Assembly: GCF_024206495.1 (NCBI RefSeq)
Contig: NZ_JAMBPQ010000037.1
Coordinates: 1-64,000, forward strand
DNA: 64,000 bases
Reading direction: 5' to 3'
Source: Paraburkholderia sp. CNPSo 3272
GTDB taxonomy: Bacteria; Pseudomonadota; Gammaproteobacteria; Burkholderiales; Burkholderiaceae
In this document: piece after piece, positions 19,452 to 27,873 of the stretch
Layout of the letters: the number at the start of each line of letters is the position of its first letter
Numbering within the stretch: position 1 is the stretch's first letter
Made by a program: the position numbers and the translations under genes
Notes under the pieces: model-generated
What the model was told of the DNA's origin: nothing
Database searches by the model: none
Seen by the model: the letters and a program-made list of their open reading frames with translations, nothing else

Positions 19452-21102
19452 AGGGCGTGCTGCGTTGCGCGCCGTGCGCGAGCGCCGCTAGATCGGCGCT
19501 CACCTCGTCGAGCACGGAGTCCCACTGCCTGAACGCCTTTTGACGGTACAGCCGGGTATTCGGATACCAGGGACTGTCGCGCCGATCCAGCAGCCAGACC
19601 CAATGCGGATTCACGTCCAGCAGCACCCAGGCGCGCTTGCCGAGCGCGCCCGCAAGGTGTGCGCTCGACGTGCACACTGAAATTACCAGGTCGAGCGCGT
19701 CGACGAACGCGGCGGTGTCGTCGAAGGTCTTCCACTGAGCGCTGAAGTCGTTCAACTCGAAGCCCGCTGCGCGCGCCGCGGCGAGGTCCTGCTGTGCGCC
19801 GGGTTGCAGCGAATAGAACGCCACCCCCTCGATGCCTGCGAAATGCCGGGCGTACCGCTCGAGCCCGACGCACCGAAACGGATTACGTTTGTGCGTGAGG
19901 CTGCCCGTCCACGCGAGCCCGACCTTCAAGCGCCGTTCGCCCGCAAGGCGCTCGCGCCAGCGCGCCGCCGCTTCGGGATCGGGCCTGAGATAACCCGTGG
20001 GGCCCGGGATCGTGGCTTCCTCGGTGCCGAAGATGAGCGGCAGGCTCAACAGCGAAACTTCGCAATCGTAGGGCGGCAGGTTTTCGACGGGGCCGCCCGC
20101 GCAGTACAAGTCGCAATGGCTGCCGAGGCTTCGCGCGAGCAGCGCGCCCATCTGCGGAAACGAATTCCAGACGAGCCGGCCGCCTTCGCGATGCACACGT
20201 TCGGCTAGCATGGGCACGTAGCGGCAGAATTGCAGCAGGTCCCCCATGCCCTGTTCGCCCCAGACCAGCAAGGTGCGGCCCGCGAGCGGCTCGCCTCGCC
20301 ACTCGGGCTTCCGGAACGCCGGGCGGCCCATGGCCAGCTCGCTCGAGCCCTGCCAGCGCATCTCGTGTCCGGGCCAGCCTTCGGCATAGTTGCCGCGCAG
20401 AAGCTGCATCATCGACAGGTTCGAACGTAGCGAAGCGTCGTTGGGCGCATACTGGCAGGCGGCGCGCGCGGCGCGTTCAACCTCGTCCCACTGCTGCGTT
20501 TCCTTGCAGGCCATCGCATAATTGTTCAGGGCGAGCGGGCTTTGCGGCGCGAGTTCGAGCGCGCGGCGGCTGGCGTGGAGTGCACGCGCCGCGTCGGCAT
20601 CGGTTGGGAACACGCGCGCCAGGTTGATCCAGGCGTTGACGTTGTCGGGCTCTTCGGCGACCGTTTCTTCGAGCAGCGGCAGAATCTCGCGGTCTCCAAA
20701 ATTGATCTGCATCAAAGCTGTTGCAAGATTGTTGCGCAGATTTGGAAACGTACGCGCGATTCCCAGCGCGTGGCGGTAAGGTTCTACCGCTTCGGCGTGA
20801 CGGTTTGCAAACTGCAGCGCGAGGCCCGCTGCGAACCACGCGGCGGGCCGCTCCGGTGCGAGCCGGGCGATCGCGCCACTCAGGCGTACGGCTTCTTCTG
20901 CCAGGGCGCTGTCCTTTGCGCGAGCGGCGATGAGCATGAGCGCGTCGTCGTCGAGGCCGCGCAAACGGGCGCGCGTCGCGGCCAGCAATTCGTGTGCGGA
21001 CGCATCGGTCGCCTCGTCGGTTCCACCGGCGGTGGCAGCGTCGATGAAATCGAGAAAGAGATTGCGTACGGTGTGGAGTAAGTCAGGGGACGAGGCTTGC
21101 AT
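19441..21102 (-). CDS. TPR protein with glycosyltransferase-9-like domain
   Basis: The 553-residue protein has tetratricopeptide-type helices from about residue 60 to 240 (for example NLRNNLATALMQINF and SPLALNNYAMACKETQQWDE). A C-terminal domain resembles heptosyltransferase-like GT9 folds, with LVWGEQGMGDLLQFCRYVP, VGLAWTGSLTHKRNPFRC and a late ISVCTSSAHLAGALGKRAWVLL segment. Such proteins are often linked to surface glycosylation, but the acceptor is unknown. The ATG at 21102 (MQASSPDLLHTVRNLFLDF) is divergent from regB, 117 bp away. Confidence 0.82.
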   Translation of the reverse strand: MQASSPDLLHTVRNLFLDFIDAATAGGTDEATDASAHELLAATRARLRGLDDDALMLIAARAKDSALAEEAVRLSGAIARLAPERPAAWFAAGLALQFANRHAEAVEPYRHALGIARTFPNLRNNLATALMQINFGDREILPLLEETVAEEPDNVNAWINLARVFPTDADAARALHASRRALELAPQSPLALNNYAMACKETQQWDEVERAARAACQYAPNDASLRSNLSMMQLLRGNYAEGWPGHEMRWQGSSELAMGRPAFRKPEWRGEPLAGRTLLVWGEQGMGDLLQFCRYVPMLAERVHREGGRLVWNSFPQMGALLARSLGSHCDLYCAGGPVENLPPYDCEVSLLSLPLIFGTEEATIPGPTGYLRPDPEAAARWRERLAGERRLKVGLAWTGSLTHKRNPFRCVGLERYARHFAGIEGVAFYSLQPGAQQDLAAARAAGFELNDFSAQWKTFDDTAAFVDALDLVISVCTSSAHLAGALGKRAWVLLDVNPHWVWLLDRRDSPWYPNTRLYRQKAFRQWDSVLDEVSADLAALAHGAQRSTPFTA

Positions 21103-21219
21103 TGTTCCGTCTTGCTTGTCAGAAAGCGCCGAAGCAAAAGTGGTGGGCGAATGACATAGATTGAAGCAAACCCTTTCAAGATGATGAATCAGAGAAGTCT
21201 TAACCGGTAAACTGACAGC

Positions 21220-22653
21220 ATGCATCGCATAACCGTCAGTGCTCGCGTCAATCTCAGCCATCTGTTCTGGCTGCGCAGTCTCGCCATCATCGGCCAGCTC
21301 TGCACTATCGCGTTCGTACAACTCTTCATCGGCGTGCAGTTGCCGCTGCCCGCCATGCTGTTCGTGATCGCCATGGAAGTGGCGTTCAACGGCGTGACCT
21401 GGCTGCGCGTCACGCAGGATCGCCCCGAGTCGAATCTCGAACTGTTCGGCCAGCTCTGGGTCGATCTCGGTGCGCTTTCCGCGCTGCTCTTTCTCTCCGG
21501 CGGTACGACCAATCCGTTCGTGTCGCTCTACCTGCCCTCGCTCGCCATCGCGGCCGCCGTGCTGCCGTGGTATCTCACCGCGTGGCTCGCGGCCTTCGCG
21601 GTCGCCTGCTACGTGCTGCTCGGCTTCGATAACGTGCCGCTCAATCTCGACAATCCCGCCAACCTGTTCGACTACTATCGCGCGGGCATGTGGGTGAACT
21701 TCATGGTGAGCGTGTGCCTGATCGTGTGGTTCGTCGCGCGTATGTCGCGCGCGCTGCGCCAGCGCGATACCGCGCTCGGCGACGCGCAGCAGCGCCTGTT
21801 GCGCGACGAGCGCGCCGTAGCGCTGGGCGTGCAGGCTGCCACCGTAGCGCACGAGATCGGCACACCGCTTTCGACCATCGCCATGCTCACCGAGGAGCTG
21901 CGCGACGTCGCACGCACGGACAAGGGCCTCGAACCGTATGCCGCCGACCTTGAACTGCTCGACAAGCAGATCTCGCTTTGCACCTCGGCGCTCGCACGGC
22001 TGAGGAGCCGCGCGTCGTCTACGGGCGCGCGCCAGCTCGTGAGCGAATGGCTCGGGCCGTTCGTCGAACAATGGCGCCTGCGCCATCCGCACGTGAAGTT
22101 CGAACTCCTCGACAATGGACCGGGCGACTTCGCCCTCGACGACACCGTCGCCGTCGGGCAGATCCTCACCATCCTGCTCGACAACGCCGCGCGAGCCAGC
22201 CGCGATTTCGTGACGCTGCGCGCCTATGCGGCCGCGCGAGCCGGCTACGTCGATTTCGAGGTTTGCGATGCGGGCCCCGGCATTCCGTCGTCGCTGCGCG
22301 CCTCGCTGGGCGCCGCGCCCGTGGACAGTACCCAGGGCGGTCACGGCGTCGGGCTCTATCTCGCGTTTTCGTCGGCGGCGCGGCTTGGCGGCTCGATCGA
22401 GCTCAACGACGTTACGCCGCCCGGCAGCGCGTCGGGCGAAGTGAGCGGCGCGGACGACGAGACTTCGGTTGGCGCCATAACCGGCAGCGCCATGCGCACG
22501 CGCCGGGCGCGCGGCACCCGAGCGGTGCTGCGCTTGCCGGCGAAGCAGGTCAAGGCGGGTCAGGCGAACTCCGCGGCGGCGCGCGAGGGCGCAGCGCCTG
22601 CGGGTTCGGAGATTGGATCAGGCGAGGGGCCGGCCCGGCCCGACGCCGCGTAA
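21220..22653 (+). CDS. regB: Redox-sensing histidine kinase RegB/PrrB type
   Basis: Inner-membrane sensor kinase. Hydrophobic segments from about residue 15 to 175 are followed by the kinase core with phospho-acceptor His211 (VAHEIGTPLSTIAMLTEEL), DNAARAS (N box) and DAGPGIP plus GGHGVGL (G boxes). Two RegB hallmarks are present: the quinone-binding heptapeptide GGTTNPF at 94-100, and a cysteine (Cys254) in the dimerisation helix region where redox-active Cys265 of RegB lies. The C-terminal 60 residues are a variable tail. regA follows 18 bp downstream. Confidence 0.9.
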   Translation: MHRITVSARVNLSHLFWLRSLAIIGQLCTIAFVQLFIGVQLPLPAMLFVIAMEVAFNGVTWLRVTQDRPESNLELFGQLWVDLGALSALLFLSGGTTNPFVSLYLPSLAIAAAVLPWYLTAWLAAFAVACYVLLGFDNVPLNLDNPANLFDYYRAGMWVNFMVSVCLIVWFVARMSRALRQRDTALGDAQQRLLRDERAVALGVQAATVAHEIGTPLSTIAMLTEELRDVARTDKGLEPYAADLELLDKQISLCTSALARLRSRASSTGARQLVSEWLGPFVEQWRLRHPHVKFELLDNGPGDFALDDTVAVGQILTILLDNAARASRDFVTLRAYAAARAGYVDFEVCDAGPGIPSSLRASLGAAPVDSTQGGHGVGLYLAFSSAARLGGSIELNDVTPPGSASGEVSGADDETSVGAITGSAMRTRRARGTRAVLRLPAKQVKAGQANSAAAREGAAPAGSEIGSGEGPARPDAA

Positions 22654-22671
22654 CAACACGGAGAATTAGGT

Positions 22672-23214
22672 ATGAGCGATATGAGTTTTCTGGTCATCGA
22701 CGACGACGAAGTGTTCTCCGACATCCTCACGCGCGGCCTCACGCGGCGCGGTTTGGAGGTGAAGCAGGCACACAATGCGGAAGAGGCGATTCGTTTCGCC
22801 AACCAGCAGAAGTTCTCGCAGATCACCGTGGACCTGCATCTCGGCAACGACTCAGGCCTGTCGCTCATCGCGCCGCTGCGCGAACTGCAGCCCGACGCAC
22901 GCATGCTCGTGCTCACGGGCTACGCGAGCATTGCTACCGCGGTGCAAGCCGTGAAAGACGGCGCGGACAACTATCTGGCCAAGCCCGCCAACGTCGAGAT
23001 GATTCTTTCTGCACTCCAAAGCGATGCGAGCGCCATGCAGGCCGAAGAAGCCATCGAGCACCCGGCGCCGCTCTCGGTCGCACGCCTCGAATGGGAACAC
23101 ATCCAGCGCGTGCTGGCCGAGCACAACGGCAACATTTCGGCCACGGCGCGCGCGCTCAACATGCACCGGCGCACGCTGCAGCGCAAGCTCGCGAAGCGCC
23201 CGGTGCGCCAGTAA
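22672..23214 (+). CDS. regA: Response regulator RegA/PrrA type
   Basis: The 180-residue regulator pairs with the kinase encoded just upstream. The receiver domain shows acidic residues DDD at 10-12, phospho-acceptor Asp54 in VDLHLGNDSGLSLI, TGYAS and the conserved Lys in YLAKP. A short linker leads to a Fis-type helix-turn-helix (NISATARALNMHRRTLQRKL), with the strong C-terminal conservation seen in RegA. RegBA systems control respiration, carbon and nitrogen genes in response to redox state. A bidirectional terminator follows. Confidence 0.93.
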   Translation: MSDMSFLVIDDDEVFSDILTRGLTRRGLEVKQAHNAEEAIRFANQQKFSQITVDLHLGNDSGLSLIAPLRELQPDARMLVLTGYASIATAVQAVKDGADNYLAKPANVEMILSALQSDASAMQAEEAIEHPAPLSVARLEWEHIQRVLAEHNGNISATARALNMHRRTLQRKLAKRPVRQ

Positions 23215-23235
23215 GCACAGCCCCAGGCGCAGCAA

Positions 23236-23260
23236 AAGGGACCCCGCGGGGTCCCTTCTT
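23236..23260. terminator. Bidirectional intrinsic terminator, regA/hslU
   Basis: A perfect 22-bp palindrome (23236-23257, AAGGGACCCCG and its complement) lies between the convergent regA and hslU stops. A T-rich run follows on each strand, so it can end both transcripts. Confidence 0.85.
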
Positions 23261-23279
23261 CATGCGCCATGCGTAACGT

Positions 23280-24641
23280 TTAGAGCACGTAACGCGACAG
23301 ATCTTCGTCCTGCGCCACTTCGCCGAGCGCCTTGTCGACATAGGTGGCGTCGATCGTCACGCTCTTGCCTGCGTGATTGCCGGCGGCGAACGAGACATCT
23401 TCCAGCAGCTTCTCGATCACCGTGTAAAGACGGCGCGCGCCGATGTTCTCGGTCTTCTCGTTCACGGAGAAGGCGATTTCCGCGAGGCGGCGAATGCCGT
23501 CTTCGGCGAAATCGAGCTGCACGTCCTCGGTCGCGAGAAGCGCCTGATACTGCTTCACGAGGCTCGCGTCGGTCGCGACCAGAATCGCTTCGAAGTCCTT
23601 CACGGAGAGCGAGTCGAGTTCCACGCGAATCGGGAAACGGCCCTGCAGTTCGGGAATCAGATCGCTCGGCTTCGCAAGATGGAACGCGCCGCTCGCGATG
23701 AACAGGATGTGATCGGTCTTCACCATCCCGTATTTCGTGTTGATGGTCGTGCCTTCCACGAGCGGCAGCAGATCGCGCTGCACGCCCTGACGCGAAACTT
23801 CGCCGCCGCTGCCTTCGTTGTTGCGCGAGGCGATCTTGTCGATTTCGTCGAGGAACACGATGCCGTTCTGCTCGACGTTCTGCACGGCCTTTTGCTTGAC
23901 CTCTTCGTCGTTGAGCATCTTGCCGGCTTCCTCGTCGGTCAGCAGCTTGAGCGCTTCCTTTACCTTCACCTTGCGGCGCATTTTCTTGCCGCCGCCGAGA
24001 TTGGCGAACATCGAACGGATCTGCTCGGTCATGTCTTCCATGCCCGGGGGGCCCATGATGTCCATGCCCACTTGCGGCTGCTCGACGTCCAGCTCGATTT
24101 CCTTGTCGTCGAGATGGCCTTCGCGCAGGCGCTTGCGGAAGGTCTGGCGCGTGGTGCTATCGTTGTCACCCCGACCGCTTTCGGCGTGGCTCCCCGCATC
24201 GGACGAACCGAAGCCTACCGGGCGCGCCGTCGGCAGCAGGATATCGAGAATGCGGTCTTCGGCCTGATCTGTGGCCTTGCTGCGCACTTTGCGCATTTCC
24301 GTTTCGCGCGTCTGCTTCACCGAGATTTCGATGAGGTCGCGCACGATGCTGTCCACGTCGCGGCCCACGTAGCCCACTTCGGTGAACTTGGTCGCTTCGA
24401 TCTTGATGAACGGCGCGTCGGCGAGCTTCGCGAGACGCCGCGCGATTTCGGTCTTGCCGACGCCCGTCGGCCCGATCATGAGAATGTTCTTCGGCGTGAT
24501 TTCCTGGCGCAGCGGCTCGGCGACCTGCTGGCGGCGCCAGCGGTTGCGCAGCGCGACGGCCACGGCCTTCTTCGCGTTCGCCTGGCCAATGATGTGCTTG
24601 TCGAGTTCCGAGACGATCTCGGCGGGGGTCATGGTGCTCAT
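23280..24641 (-). CDS. hslU: HslUV protease ATPase subunit HslU
   Basis: AAA+ unfoldase that feeds substrates to the HslV peptidase in the cytoplasm. The 453-residue product carries Walker A GPTGVGKT at residues 57-64, the GYVGRD pore motif near 90, an intermediate domain of roughly 110-240, Walker B (GIVFLDEIDKIA) and sensor segments, and ends DEDLSRYVL, the C-terminus that docks into HslV. It starts 36 bp after the hslV stop. Confidence 0.97.
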   Translation of the reverse strand: MSTMTPAEIVSELDKHIIGQANAKKAVAVALRNRWRRQQVAEPLRQEITPKNILMIGPTGVGKTEIARRLAKLADAPFIKIEATKFTEVGYVGRDVDSIVRDLIEISVKQTRETEMRKVRSKATDQAEDRILDILLPTARPVGFGSSDAGSHAESGRGDNDSTTRQTFRKRLREGHLDDKEIELDVEQPQVGMDIMGPPGMEDMTEQIRSMFANLGGGKKMRRKVKVKEALKLLTDEEAGKMLNDEEVKQKAVQNVEQNGIVFLDEIDKIASRNNEGSGGEVSRQGVQRDLLPLVEGTTINTKYGMVKTDHILFIASGAFHLAKPSDLIPELQGRFPIRVELDSLSVKDFEAILVATDASLVKQYQALLATEDVQLDFAEDGIRRLAEIAFSVNEKTENIGARRLYTVIEKLLEDVSFAAGNHAGKSVTIDATYVDKALGEVAQDEDLSRYVL

Positions 24642-24677
24642 CCTGATTCCTTCTCGTCGGTACGGTCGATTGGCGAG

Positions 24678-25214
24678 TTATTCGATGGTTTCGATCACGC
24701 GGTTGTGATTCGTGTAGATACACATGTCGCCCGCGATCTCGAGCGATTTTTCGACGATCTCGCGCGGCGAGAGTTCGGTGTTCTGCACGAGCGCGCGGGC
24801 CGCGGCCTGCGCATACGCGCCGCCCGAACCGATCGCGCAGATGCCTTCTTCGGGGTCGAGCACGTCGCCGTTGCCGGTGATCACGAGTGTGGTGGTCGCG
24901 TCGGCGGCGATCAGCATGGCTTCGAGGCGGCGCAGCATGCGGTCGGTGCGCCAGTCCTTGGCGAGTTCGACGGCGGCGCGCGTGAGGTTGCCCTGATGCT
25001 TTTCGAGCTTGGCTTCGAAGCGGTCGAGCAGCGAGAACGCGTCGGCGGTGCCGCCGGCGAAGCCGACCATGACCTTGCCGCCGTAAATGCGCCGGACCTT
25101 CTTCGCGCCACCCTTCATGACGATGTTGCCGAGGGTGACCTGGCCGTCGCCGCCGAGCGCGACCTTGTCGCCGCGCCGCACGGATACGATCGTCGTGCCG
25201 TGAAATTGCTCCAT
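24678..25214 (-). CDS. hslV: HslUV protease peptidase subunit HslV
   Basis: Threonine peptidase that assembles with HslU. It is 178 residues. A six-residue leader MEQFHG precedes the TTIVSVRRGDKVALGGDGQV core; autocleavage would expose Thr7 as the nucleophile. GSGGAYAQAAARAL and the C-terminal IYTNHNRVIETIE are typical. hslV precedes hslU in the usual operon order. Confidence 0.97.
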   Translation of the reverse strand: MEQFHGTTIVSVRRGDKVALGGDGQVTLGNIVMKGGAKKVRRIYGGKVMVGFAGGTADAFSLLDRFEAKLEKHQGNLTRAAVELAKDWRTDRMLRRLEAMLIAADATTTLVITGNGDVLDPEEGICAIGSGGAYAQAAARALVQNTELSPREIVEKSLEIAGDMCIYTNHNRVIETIE

Positions 25215-25381
25215 GTGCGTTCCTTTTTACCGTTGGTGCCGGGTTGCATGCGAAGGTGATGTGCCTGCCGCTTTCGGGTGGGCGCTGCGGTGTCCGCGCG
25301 CCGTGCACGCTGCGGGCGCCGCCGCCCTGAATCCGGGTGCGTCGCGCGCGCTTCTCGCGCGCCGCGAGCGCATATCATTTG

Positions 25382-25410
25382 GAGTTTAGGGCGGCGCAGG
25401 GCATATCAAG
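25382..25410 (-). promoter_or_regulatory. Possible sigma-32 promoter of hslVU
   Basis: The minus strand carries CTTGATA at 25410-25404, close to the sigma-32 -35 element CTTGAAA. After a 13-bp gap comes CCTAAACT, a weak match to the -10 CCCCATNT. hslVU is a heat-shock operon in other proteobacteria, which makes the site plausible, but the -10 agreement is poor. Confidence 0.3.
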
Positions 25411-25465
25411 GGCCGCGGGCGGAGAAAACGGCACGGCGGCCAGCTGTGAAATGGCGCGCGCCAAA

Positions 25466-25494
25466 AGAAAAAAGCGCACGGGGCTCCGTGCGCT
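25466..25494 (-). terminator. Intrinsic terminator of dksA
   Basis: On the minus strand GCGCACGG and CCGTGCGC form a GC-rich stem closed by a short loop, followed directly by TTTTTTCTTTT. It lies about 60 bp after the dksA stop. Confidence 0.85.
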
Positions 25495-25552
25495 TCGACA
25501 GGGAAGGCAAGTCGCTAGCCGCGCAAGCAGGGCTTCGCGGCCAGAATAAAGC

Positions 25553-25972
25553 TCAATCGCCGAACAGCTTCTGGCGCAGTTCGCGGCGCTCTTGCGCTTC
25601 GAGCGAGAGCGTGGCGGTCGGACGCGCGAGCAGACGCGGGATGCCGATCGGCTCGCCCGTTTCTTCGCACCAGCCGTAGTCGCCGGAATCGATGCGCGCG
25701 AGCGATTGCTGCACCTTCTTGAGCAGCTTGCGTTCGCGGTCGCGCGTACGCAGCTCGAGCGCATGCTCTTCTTCGATCGTCGCGCGGTCGGCCGGATCGG
25801 GAACGATCACGGTTTCGCGCAGATTCTCGGTGGTCTGGCCCGCATTGCGGAGGATTTCCGCCTGCAGCTGTTCGAGCCGGTTCTTGAAGAAGGCGAGCTG
25901 ATCCTCGTTCATGTAATCCTTGTCGCTCATCTTCAGGATTTCGGCTTCGGTCAAGAGTCGTTTCGTCGTCAT
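25553..25972 (-). CDS. dksA: RNA polymerase-binding factor DksA, cysteine-poor
   Basis: Binds the RNA polymerase secondary channel and potentiates ppGpp control of rRNA and amino-acid promoters. The 139-residue product has the coiled-coil hairpin with the tip DPADRAT (about 59-65). In the zinc-finger region only the first of four ligand positions is cysteine: Cys102, Thr105, Ser123 and Ala126 stand where E. coli DksA has four Cys. This resembles zinc-independent DksA forms. The ATG at 25972 (MTTKRLLTEAEILKM) fits the family; a longer frame adds unrelated residues. Confidence 0.94.
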   Translation of the reverse strand: MTTKRLLTEAEILKMSDKDYMNEDQLAFFKNRLEQLQAEILRNAGQTTENLRETVIVPDPADRATIEEEHALELRTRDRERKLLKKVQQSLARIDSGDYGWCEETGEPIGIPRLLARPTATLSLEAQERRELRQKLFGD

Positions 25973-26517
25973 CTGGCTTGCTTCTTCAATGAGTGAGGCA
26001 AAACTGGCACATCTTGCCTGCACTTTTGTGTTGCCCGCAGTGGCCGCGGTGGCCGTTACCAACCTTTACCACTTGCCAGGCGCAGTTACCGCGCCGTTAT
26101 ATGCGCGCTGGCGGGCACGGACGATGAACTGTCGTGACGCCCGAAGCGCCGCTGCGGGGCCGAACTCCTCTGGAAACCGGTCATCAGATGCTTCTGAGGC
26201 ATATATCGTACCGACTGCGCGCTGCGACGCGATGCGCTGCCGGCGGGGCGTCCCTCGGCTGAATACCGGGGCACCTCTCTTCCAGTGGGGCCGTATTGTA
26301 ACCGAACCGCAAACTCGCGCCGCAAGCGGGAAATCCCTGCTGTGACCCGCCTGTCGCCAGGACGTTTACGCACCGGTCGATATCCAGAAAATATAACGCG
26401 CCAATCGTGAAAAAGCGATGGTCGGGTACGTTATTTGACGCACAGAACCGGAAGGAATGCTTTGCGCAGGCGGCAAACTTGGCCTCGCCGTCGCGTCGCC
26501 GTGCGCAAACTCCATAC
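25973..26517. other. Region upstream of dksA
   Basis: About 545 bp without a convincing gene, between the dksA start and the terminator of the COG0523 gene. The zone 26380-26460 is the most A/T-rich and contains TATATT on the minus strand (26395-26390), a plausible -10 for dksA with a long leader of about 400 nt. Open frames on both strands here lack ribosome sites and family similarity. Confidence 0.5.
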
Positions 26518-26544
26518 GAAAACGCCCGGCAGCGAGCCGGGCGT
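26518..26544 (-). terminator. Intrinsic terminator of the COG0523 GTPase gene
   Basis: A perfect 9-bp stem (ACGCCCGGC at 26522-26530 with GCCGGGCGT at 26536-26544, loop of 5) is followed on the minus strand by TTTTCG. It lies 23 bp after the stop of the GTPase gene. Confidence 0.75.
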
Positions 26545-26566
26545 ATCGGGAAAAGCGGGAAATCGG

Positions 26567-27664
26567 TCAGGCGAGGCAGGCGTCGAGCCCGTCGGTGATG
26601 AGGTCCTGCGGCAGCTCGATGCCGATGAACACCATCTTGCTGCCCTTCTTCTCGATGGGCAGCCACTTGGCGGCCAGGTCGCTGCCCATCATCTGGTGCA
26701 CGCCCTGGAACACCACCTTGCGGTCCACGCCCTTCATGTAGAGCACGCCCTTGTAGCGCAACAGGCGCTCGCCGTAGATCTGCAGGATGCCGCCGAGGAA
26801 GTCTTCGAGGCGGTTCGGATCGAACGGGCGGTCGCTGCGGTAGACGAACGACTTGATCTTGTCGTCGTGGTGCGCGTGACGGTGGTGGGCGTGATCGTGG
26901 CCTTCGTGGTCGCACTGGCCGTGATCGTGGTCGCAATCGGCGTGATCGTGGTCATGCGCGTGGTCATGGTCATGATCGTGATGCGCATGAGCGTGATCGT
27001 CTTCGGCGAGGAAGTCGGGGTCGATTTCGAGCTTCGCGTTCAGGTTGAAGCCGCGCAGGTCGAACACTTCCTTGATGTCGGCCTCGCCGAAATTGACCTG
27101 GCGGATCTGCGCCTTCGGATTCATGTGCAGCACGCGATGGCGCAGATCGGCGAGTTCATTCTCGTCGACGAGGTCGGCCTTCGTGATGAAGAGGCGGTCG
27201 GCGAAACCCACCTGGCGCTGCACCACTTCGTGCTCGTCGAGCTGATGGTTGCCGTGCTTGGCGTCCACGAGCGTGATGATCGCGTCGAGCAGGAATTCGT
27301 CGGCGATCTCGTTATCCATGAAGAACGTCTGCGCGACGGGGCCCGGATTGGCGAGGCCGGTGGTTTCGATCACCACGCGGTCGAAGTCCAGCTTGCCGTC
27401 GCGCTTTTGCTGCGCGAGGTCGCCGAGCACGCGCGCGAGGTCGCCGCGAATCGTGCAGCAGATGCAGCCGTTGCTCATCTGGATGATCTGCTCGGTGCTG
27501 TCTTGCACGAGGATTTCGTTGTCGATGTTCTCTTCGCCGAACTCGTTCTCGATCACGGCGATCTTCATGCCGTGCTTCTCGGTCAGGATGCGCTTGAGCA
27601 GCGTGGTTTTTCCGCTGCCGAGAAAGCCGGTCAGGATGGTGACGGGAATCATGCTGGTTGCCAT
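26567..27664 (-). CDS. COG0523 (CobW/ZigA-type) GTPase, His-rich
   Basis: G3E-family GTPase and likely zinc metallochaperone. The 365-residue product has Walker A GFLGSGKTT at 13-21, the metal-binding GCICC at 66-70, ETTGLANP near 100 and the TKAD guanine motif near 161. A loop at 224-266 holds 20 histidines in 43 residues, with two cysteines. The CobW C-terminal domain follows. A Zur-box-like palindrome upstream supports a role in zinc limitation. COG0523 members can also serve cobalt or nitrile hydratase; neither cofactor context is seen here. Confidence 0.9.
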   Translation of the reverse strand: MATSMIPVTILTGFLGSGKTTLLKRILTEKHGMKIAVIENEFGEENIDNEILVQDSTEQIIQMSNGCICCTIRGDLARVLGDLAQQKRDGKLDFDRVVIETTGLANPGPVAQTFFMDNEIADEFLLDAIITLVDAKHGNHQLDEHEVVQRQVGFADRLFITKADLVDENELADLRHRVLHMNPKAQIRQVNFGEADIKEVFDLRGFNLNAKLEIDPDFLAEDDHAHAHHDHDHDHAHDHDHADCDHDHGQCDHEGHDHAHHRHAHHDDKIKSFVYRSDRPFDPNRLEDFLGGILQIYGERLLRYKGVLYMKGVDRKVVFQGVHQMMGSDLAAKWLPIEKKGSKMVFIGIELPQDLITDGLDACLA

Positions 27665-27734
27665 GCTGTCTGCCTGGTAGGTGTTCGAGGGGTACGTTCA
27701 GGCGCGCCGCTTCGTGCTGTCGCTGCCTTCGAGT

Positions 27735-27747
27735 GTTACAACATAAC
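27735..27747 (-). promoter_or_regulatory. Zur-box-like operator
   Basis: The minus strand reads GTTATGTTGTAAC, matching 10 of 12 defined positions of the proteobacterial Zur core GTTATANTATAAC, with dyad symmetry in the outer half-sites. It lies about 70 bp upstream of the COG0523 GTPase start, in an A/T-rich patch suited to a promoter. Binding by Zur is inferred. Confidence 0.55.
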
Positions 27748-27873
27748 TTCCTATTGAAACATATCTGCGCCGGGCCCGCATGCGGCGGCCGGGGGCGAGA
27801 CACAATCGGGGCGCGAACGAGCGGTTCGAAAGGTGCTCCAGCGCGCCGCCGAAAGGGCACAAGTAAGGCCGTC

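Larger units (their letters stand above)
25215..25552. other. hslV-dksA intergenic region
   Basis: This 338-bp spacer lies between the dksA stop and the hslV start, both genes on the minus strand. It contains the dksA terminator (25466-25494) and a possible heat-shock promoter (25389-25410). The part near hslV (25250-25370) is very GC-rich with short inverted repeats, and I see no gene there. Confidence 0.6.

Noticed and set aside
17984..19873. 629-residue extension of ArgB
   Set aside because: The extra N-terminal 330 residues have shadow composition and overlap the CWC and TPR genes; ArgB begins at 18883.
19441..22344. 967-residue extension of the TPR protein
   Set aside because: The extension is antisense to regB; the ATG at 21102 gives a normal start.
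26086..26598. Open frames between dksA and the COG0523 GTPase gene
   Set aside because: No ribosome sites, no recognisable similarity and Arg-rich shadow-like composition.
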